Shown: positions 45,227 through 49,979 of the stretch, in pieces
Layout of the letters: the number at the start of each line of letters is the position of its first letter
Position numbering within the stretch: position 1 is the stretch's first letter
NCBI GenBank assembly: GCA_011389515.1
Contig: JAABUA010000018.1
Span: 1 to 49,979 of the forward strand
Reading direction: 5' to 3'
DNA length: 49,979 nucleotides
From: Desulfobacteraceae bacterium
Lineage (GTDB): Bacteria; Desulfobacterota; Desulfobacteria; Desulfobacterales; Desulfosalsimonadaceae
Notes under the pieces: model-generated
Seen by the model: the letters and a program-made list of their open reading frames with translations, nothing else
What the model was told of the DNA's origin: nothing
Database searches by the model: none
Translations under genes and position numbers: made by a program

Positions 45227-46777
45227 TCAAATACATTGAAGTACCGTGTGGCCGGTCAATTCCCTGAACAGCAGTTCCGCAGTGGAAATGCCCCCGGCAA
45301 TTCCGGGTGTATTTTTGGTGGCGGAGACGTTATACAGGTTTTCAGGGCAGTTTCTTTCCTTTATGGACCCTTTCAGTACTTCGTCCACGCTTAACCTGCG
45401 GCCGTAGGCGTTTCCAAATTCCCCCCGGGTTTGCTTTTCGGTGTCAACCGTGGATATTATCTCCGCAAAACGGATCCTTGCGGCAATCCCCGGAAAAACG
45501 TTTCTTTCCAGGATGCCGGATATGTCGGAAATCAGGTTTTCCTTATACCGACTTACTGCGTCTGCCCCCCGGCCGTAGATCTTTTTTTCCTGAAAATAGT
45601 TGCCGGGAAAAAACAATACCAGGCCGTCATTGCCGCTTTGCTCCTCTTTGCCGAAGCCGTTGGCCGTAGGGGAATTGATAAACAGCATACGCGGGGGCTT
45701 CGTCATGTCCGGGGCGTTGTAGTCCACCTCTTTTCCGTCCTGCCACCAGTAATTTCTTCCTTTCATCTGTCGCAGCAAGGGCAATTCGCCGTTTATCCCC
45801 ATACAGCAGGCGCCGATGGCGTGCGACGGGGTATAATCAAAGGGTTCGGATTGCTGCCCCATAAGTGCATATGTCCGTCTCGGGGAAATATCACTGAAAA
45901 GAAAATCACACGCATGATATTCGCCGTCTTCACAAAGCGCTCCGGAAATCCTGTTGTTCGCCGTTTCCAGGCGGACAACCTTCTTCCCGGTCCTGACCGT
46001 CCCGCCGGCCCGGGTGATTACTCCCGCAAGGGCGTCGAAAAAATGATAAAATCCTTTTTCCGGATACCATGCACCGTTATGGTAATTTCCCGTGCCCACG
46101 ATATAGGCGATGGCCGACATTTCCGATTCGTTTTCCGCGAATATGCCGCCGTGACCGTAAAGAATCCGCCGCAAAAGGGGGCTGATCGCATATCGGTCAA
46201 AAAAATTGTTCACTGTCATGTATATGGTTTTTCCAAGCTTGACTTTCATGGCGGGTGAAATTCTGGTGGTCAGCAGAAATTTCGTCGCATGCAGCAACCT
46301 GCTTTCGTGGAGCGAATTTTTCCGGAACAACTCCCTGTAGGCGTCATAAATGGAAATCATGTCGGCAAAAAGGCACTCCAACTGATGCGCTTCTTCCGGA
46401 AAAAGAGCGCCAAGCTCGCTTCCAAAGCGATCCAGTCCCATGGGGACGTTGAAATCCATAAAATAATAATTTCCATTGCTTTTTTTGTCGCCGATAAAAA
46501 TTCTTTCAAACCCCTGCGGGTCCATGGGGACAAACGGGCATTCACGGGAAATGCCCAGATACCGCAGAAACCGGTTCCCTGTTTCCCCTTCCCCAAAATC
46601 CCATACATACTGCGGGCCCATGGAGAATCGCATCCCGTTCATGCGAAGGCATCGCCCGTGCCCCCCGATATATTGGTCATTGGATTCCAGGACCGTAACA
46701 TCATACCCGGCTTTCGCAAAAAGCGCACCGGCCGCCATTCCTCCTATGCCGCTGCCGACAACCACGATCTTGTTCAT
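45227..46777 (-). CDS. CrtI-like FAD oxidoreductase
   Basis: 516 aa. The N-terminal FAD motif VVGSGIGGMAAGALFAKAG (start of the Rossmann fold) is followed by a GGHGRCLRMNGM segment typical of the phytoene desaturase/retinol saturase group. C-terminal SATKNTPGIAGGI matches their FAD-binding end. Enzymes of this type oxidise or saturate polyene or hydrophobic C=C bonds. It begins 10 bp after the ferredoxin stop with GAGGAG partly inside the start, so it is co-translated with that iron-sulfur protein. ATG at 46780 is an alternative start. Confidence 0.87.
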   Translation of the reverse strand: MNKIVVVGSGIGGMAAGALFAKAGYDVTVLESNDQYIGGHGRCLRMNGMRFSMGPQYVWDFGEGETGNRFLRYLGISRECPFVPMDPQGFERIFIGDKKSNGNYYFMDFNVPMGLDRFGSELGALFPEEAHQLECLFADMISIYDAYRELFRKNSLHESRLLHATKFLLTTRISPAMKVKLGKTIYMTVNNFFDRYAISPLLRRILYGHGGIFAENESEMSAIAYIVGTGNYHNGAWYPEKGFYHFFDALAGVITRAGGTVRTGKKVVRLETANNRISGALCEDGEYHACDFLFSDISPRRTYALMGQQSEPFDYTPSHAIGACCMGINGELPLLRQMKGRNYWWQDGKEVDYNAPDMTKPPRMLFINSPTANGFGKEEQSGNDGLVLFFPGNYFQEKKIYGRGADAVSRYKENLISDISGILERNVFPGIAARIRFAEIISTVDTEKQTRGEFGNAYGRRLSVDEVLKGSIKERNCPENLYNVSATKNTPGIAGGISTAELLFRELTGHTVLQCI

Positions 46778-46787
46778 CATCTCCTCA

Positions 46788-47960
46788 TTACCGCTGTTTT
46801 GGAAGGCCCAGGGACCTGACCTTTTTCCCGCTGATATGCCGCAGAATTTTCAGGCCTGTCCGGACTCTTGCCATCCGCCGTTTCCCTTTCAGGATCCTGT
46901 CATAGAGTTCCGTCGTATCCAACGGCGGCACATTCTGTTTTGCCCTTTTCACAAGCGTCATGGCCCCTTTTTTACAAGCAGGCACACAAACCCCGCATCC
47001 GATGCACCCCATAGGATCGATCTCAGCGATGCTGCCGCGCAACGCAATGGCATCCACGTGGCATTTTTCCATGCACTTGCCGCAGCCCACGCACAATTCG
47101 GGATCCGCCTGGGCATGAAAATTGCCGGCTGCAAATTCGGCCCGGTTCGGCACATGCCTGAGCGTGGATAAAATTCCGCAGCAGCATCCGCAGCAGGCGC
47201 AAATTGCCTGGGGTTCCTGCTCATTGGTCGCCTGAAGTACAAGGCCTTCCTTCTCCGATTGCGCCAGGATCTCAAGCGCCTCCTTTCGGGTCACTTTTTT
47301 CAGCCACCCCTGCCGGCTGTACATGTCAAAATAATCCCGCAAACCGATGCATAATCGCCGGCGTTCCGTAGCCCTGCACGGCTCGCCCGCCAGGTCCTTC
47401 CCCCTGCGGCAGATGCAGTCGGCAACACCGATCCGCTCACCGGCATCCTCGATAAGTCGCCGCACCTCGTCATAGGTGGCGATATGCTGCTTTGCAGCGA
47501 TGCTTTGCTTAATGGGAATCACCCGCATTTGGGGAATCGCCGTGGACAGATACTCCAGTGCATATCCCTCGCGAAAATAGCGGGCAGCCTCTTCATAAAA
47601 ACCGGGCGAAAGACGCGAAAGCTGAAATTCGAACATCCCCACGACAAAGGGAACCAGTGCGAAATGTTTCCGGCCGTCCATGATTTTGCAAAAAACGCCC
47701 CCTTTTTCTACCATCTTGTCTAACAGGGCCTCGCATCCGTCTATGCCCAGCGAACGCGCAGCCTTTTTGTCCGCTTTTTCACAAATGGTTTCCACCGGCT
47801 CAAACACGTGGGTCATCCCCCGCGCCACATGCGCCTCCGGAACCGTGAAAATCCGCTCGAGAATACGAAGTTCCACTCCGGACCGGGTCGGGGGATAGCC
47901 AACCGGCATCCTGTCCAGATGCTTTCGAAGCGCACGGTATATTTTTTTCTCTTTTTTCAT
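46788..47960 (-). CDS. multi-cluster iron-sulfur protein with ferredoxin domain
   Basis: 390 aa from the ATG at 47960, with AAGGG four bases upstream; a frame to 47984 is less likely. Three cysteine regions: DCICRRGKDLAGEPC with a following CIGL (about 190-220), ACCGCCCGIL (about 260), and a twin 4Fe-4S ferredoxin (CVGCGKCMEKCH, CIGCGVCVPACKK) near 300-345. The N-terminal 180 residues have no domain I recognise. It probably delivers electrons to the CrtI-like enzyme that follows in the same operon. I know of the family only as an uncharacterised ferredoxin-type protein. Confidence 0.82.
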   Translation of the reverse strand: MKKEKKIYRALRKHLDRMPVGYPPTRSGVELRILERIFTVPEAHVARGMTHVFEPVETICEKADKKAARSLGIDGCEALLDKMVEKGGVFCKIMDGRKHFALVPFVVGMFEFQLSRLSPGFYEEAARYFREGYALEYLSTAIPQMRVIPIKQSIAAKQHIATYDEVRRLIEDAGERIGVADCICRRGKDLAGEPCRATERRRLCIGLRDYFDMYSRQGWLKKVTRKEALEILAQSEKEGLVLQATNEQEPQAICACCGCCCGILSTLRHVPNRAEFAAGNFHAQADPELCVGCGKCMEKCHVDAIALRGSIAEIDPMGCIGCGVCVPACKKGAMTLVKRAKQNVPPLDTTELYDRILKGKRRMARVRTGLKILRHISGKKVRSLGLPKQR

Positions 47961-48097
47961 GTGCCCTTGATTTCCTGCCAACATGATAAACCGTTATTTT
48001 CTGTGCTTGAATATTCCTGCAAAATATATGAAAATATCTGTGACAGACATCGACGTTCTTTACATTATAGAACCAATTTTTTCCGGAGTCCCTGAAA

Positions 48098-49012
48098 ATG
48101 CTGTATTTTCTGCCCGCACCCCTGCGAGGCGCCATCGCGCTTTTGCTTTACGCGTTCAATACAATCGGCTGCTTTATCACGATGCTGCCGTTTATCTTTT
48201 TAAAAGTCATTGTTTTTAATGAAAATGCAAGAAATTTTCTTACAACGTGGCTCATAACGCTCAGTTCGGCATGGATCTGTCTGAACAGCCTCATCCTTCG
48301 CCTGACCCAGAACCTGGAAATCAAACTCGACATTGAAGATAACGGCGGATGGGAAAATTTTTCCACCCGCAACTCTTACCTGGTGATCAGCAATCATCGC
48401 TCATGGGCGGATATTCTTATCCTGCAGCATATTTTCAATAGGCGCATCCCCTTTCTGAAATTTTTCCTTAAAAAAGAGCTGATATGGGTTCCCCTGCTGG
48501 GCGTGGCATGGTGGGCGCTCGATTTCCCGTTCATGAAGCGATATTCAAAAGAATACCTGGAAAAACACCCTGAACGAAGGGGTAAGGATATCGAAACCAC
48601 CCGCAAATACTGTGAGAAATTCAAATATTCTCCCATATCGGTGATCAACTTCCTTGAAGGCACCCGGTTTGATGAAAAAAAACAAGAAATGCAGCAATCC
48701 CCATTCCGGCATCTTCTGAAACCAAGGGCCGGCGGAATCGGGATTGTTTTGTCCGGCATGGGGGAGCATCTATCAAGAATCATCGATGTCACCATCGTTT
48801 ATCCCGAAAACAGGCCCCCGATTCCGTTCTGGCAGTTTTTAAAGGGCAAAATCCCCGTGGCGGTGGTAAATATTCGCTCGTACCCGATTCCTGAAAAATT
48901 TGCAGGAAAAAACTACGAAACAGACGAGGTGTTTAAAAAAGATTTCCAAAAATGGATCAACCAGATCTGGATGGAAAAGGACGAAAGGATCGAAAAGATC
49001 AATAATCCATAG
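48098..49012 (+). CDS. 1-acylglycerol-phosphate acyltransferase (YihG-like)
   Basis: 304 aa with GGAG upstream of the ATG. Two N-terminal membrane helices (about 11-40 and 50-68) precede the acyltransferase motif NHRSWADIL (H100, D105: HX4D) and a second block FLEGTRF. The length and two-helix start match the YihG/PlsC-2 type that acylates lysophosphatidate. It is divergent from the iron-sulfur gene. Confidence 0.9.
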   Translation: MLYFLPAPLRGAIALLLYAFNTIGCFITMLPFIFLKVIVFNENARNFLTTWLITLSSAWICLNSLILRLTQNLEIKLDIEDNGGWENFSTRNSYLVISNHRSWADILILQHIFNRRIPFLKFFLKKELIWVPLLGVAWWALDFPFMKRYSKEYLEKHPERRGKDIETTRKYCEKFKYSPISVINFLEGTRFDEKKQEMQQSPFRHLLKPRAGGIGIVLSGMGEHLSRIIDVTIVYPENRPPIPFWQFLKGKIPVAVVNIRSYPIPEKFAGKNYETDEVFKKDFQKWINQIWMEKDERIEKINNP

Positions 49013-49037
49013 GTTCGCGTTTCTTCCGATATCCTCC

Positions 49038-49979
49038 CTACCGTTCCATGCCCCTGATCTGGTCTGCCACTTCCTGAAGCTTGTCGATGGCTTCCTGGAG
49101 CCCCCTTCGGATCGCCTCGAGCCCTTCCGCCGGCACGCCTGGTTCACCGGGCGCTGCGACCTCTTCGTAGGCTTCCAGGTCCTCCTCGGTTTCAACCGGT
49201 GTGGCAACGGTTGGCCGTTTCCCGACCAGGGCATCAACGGAGGCATCCAGCGTCGGATGCATCACTACCCTGCGGCTGTCTGCGAGAATGATCCGCCTGA
49301 GTTCAGGAAATTCCAGCGATTCCGGCTTGAGAAAAACCGGCTCCGCATAGAGCAGGCTGTCCCCCAGGGGAATAACGAGAATGTTTCCGCGCAGCACCTC
49401 GGAACCGACCTGCCCCCACAGGGTAAACTGCTCGGAAATGACCGCATCATTGTCGATCCTGGCCTCCACCTGCCTTGGACCGTCAACATGGCGGCCGGAT
49501 GGAAAGCGGTACAGGATCTTTTCACCATAGTTTTCCCCGTCGCTTCTCGCAGCCATCCATCCCACGAGATTATGGCGCTGATCCGGCGTAAAGGGCTGAA
49601 TCAGAAGAAACTCTTCCTTTTCCTCGCCGGGGAGCCTGGCCACGATGTAATAGGGCTTCAGGGTGTCTGTTTGTCCGAAGGCGGCATGCTGCGGCACGGA
49701 CCATTGGTCTTCCTTGTTGTAAAATACCACGGGGTCGGTCATCTGGTACTGGAGCAGCATCCGCGACTGGATGTTGAACAGGTCCATGGGATACCGGACA
49801 TGATCCCGCAGATAATCCGGCATTTCATCTTTGGATTTAAAAAGCCCGGGGAAAATCTCCATGTACGTCTGGATAATCGGACAGGATTCATCGAACACGT
49901 AGTAATCAATATTGCCGTTATACATGTCGACGACCGCCTTGACGCTGTTTCGGATGTAATTGAACCGCTCATGCCAGGG
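49038..49979 (-). CDS. UPF0182 family membrane protein, C-terminal part
   Basis: The gene runs off the right edge, so its 5' part (the membrane helices) is missing. The visible 313 codons hold the conserved tract NYIRNSVKAVVDMYNG with DYYVFDE, followed by HAAFGQTDTLKPYYIVARLPG, and a late WGQVGSEVLRGNILVIPLGDSLLYAEPVFL. These are strongly conserved in UPF0182, a large inner-membrane protein family of unknown function. The end is an acidic, low-complexity stretch and a short coiled coil (LQEAIDKLQEVADQIRG). It converges with the acyltransferase gene. Confidence 0.9.
   Translation of the reverse strand, partial: PWHERFNYIRNSVKAVVDMYNGNIDYYVFDESCPIIQTYMEIFPGLFKSKDEMPDYLRDHVRYPMDLFNIQSRMLLQYQMTDPVVFYNKEDQWSVPQHAAFGQTDTLKPYYIVARLPGEEKEEFLLIQPFTPDQRHNLVGWMAARSDGENYGEKILYRFPSGRHVDGPRQVEARIDNDAVISEQFTLWGQVGSEVLRGNILVIPLGDSLLYAEPVFLKPESLEFPELRRIILADSRRVVMHPTLDASVDALVGKRPTVATPVETEEDLEAYEEVAAPGEPGVPAEGLEAIRRGLQEAIDKLQEVADQIRGMER

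Overview
The window looks like chromosomal DNA of a strictly or mainly anaerobic Gram-negative bacterium. I infer a sulfate-reducer-like Desulfobacterota (old Deltaproteobacteria, Desulfobacterales type). The evidence is moderate GC with strong GGAGG ribosome sites, outer-membrane lipoproteins, pyruvate phosphate dikinase, DUF2148 iron-sulfur proteins, a lipoprotein-type pentaheme NrfA, a NapH-like polyferredoxin and many acyl-CoA enzymes. The taxon is inferred from gene content and was not tested by any search. I saw no rRNA, tRNA, CRISPR array, intact transposase or phage gene.

Layout. 1-7 kb is an accessory-looking stretch: a palindrome-rich repeat block (1-363), a Cas4-like/DEDD nuclease (DUF2779), a tandem AAA+ ATPase, two MITE-like inverted-repeat elements, a divergent WYL regulator and a Phd/PIN toxin-antitoxin pair with a visible promoter-operator. 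6.7-12.4 kb holds envelope and housekeeping genes: lipocalin Blc, patatin phospholipase, MltC, a TPR-SPOR protein and release factor 3. 12.6-18 kb, on the minus strand, has an ArsR-rhodanese regulator with a membrane polyferredoxin, then signal peptidase I, a small anchored protein, TrkA and TrkH packed as an apparent operon. 18.2-25.1 kb has an HD protein, an Old Yellow Enzyme relative, a DUF374 acyltransferase with an amidase, and pyruvate phosphate dikinase.

25.3-33.5 kb begins with the scar of a deleted acyl-CoA ligase. It then holds a minus-strand acyl-CoA catabolic cluster in transcription order: TetR regulator, SCP2 protein, two DUF2148 iron-sulfur proteins, AMP-forming ligase, acyl-CoA dehydrogenase with an Asp at the usual Glu position, SCP2-type thiolase and an epimerase/dehydrogenase. 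An 18-bp perfect palindrome next to tetR is a probable operator. Read together, it should activate an unknown acid, oxidise it and cleave it, with DUF2148 proteins perhaps handling electrons.

33.8-39.7 kb on the plus strand is the most unusual set: a small P-loop protein, class III aminotransferase, a kinase-like DUF6206-type protein, a secernin-like Ntn hydrolase and a fatty acyl-CoA ligase, mostly tightly packed. I know of no described pathway with this composition. Next come nrfA without nrfH, an RlmL-like methyltransferase, a short outer-membrane-protein-like remnant and a hybrid histidine kinase. A 4Fe-4S protein/CrtI-like oxidoreductase pair, a YihG-like acyltransferase and the end of a UPF0182 membrane protein close the window.
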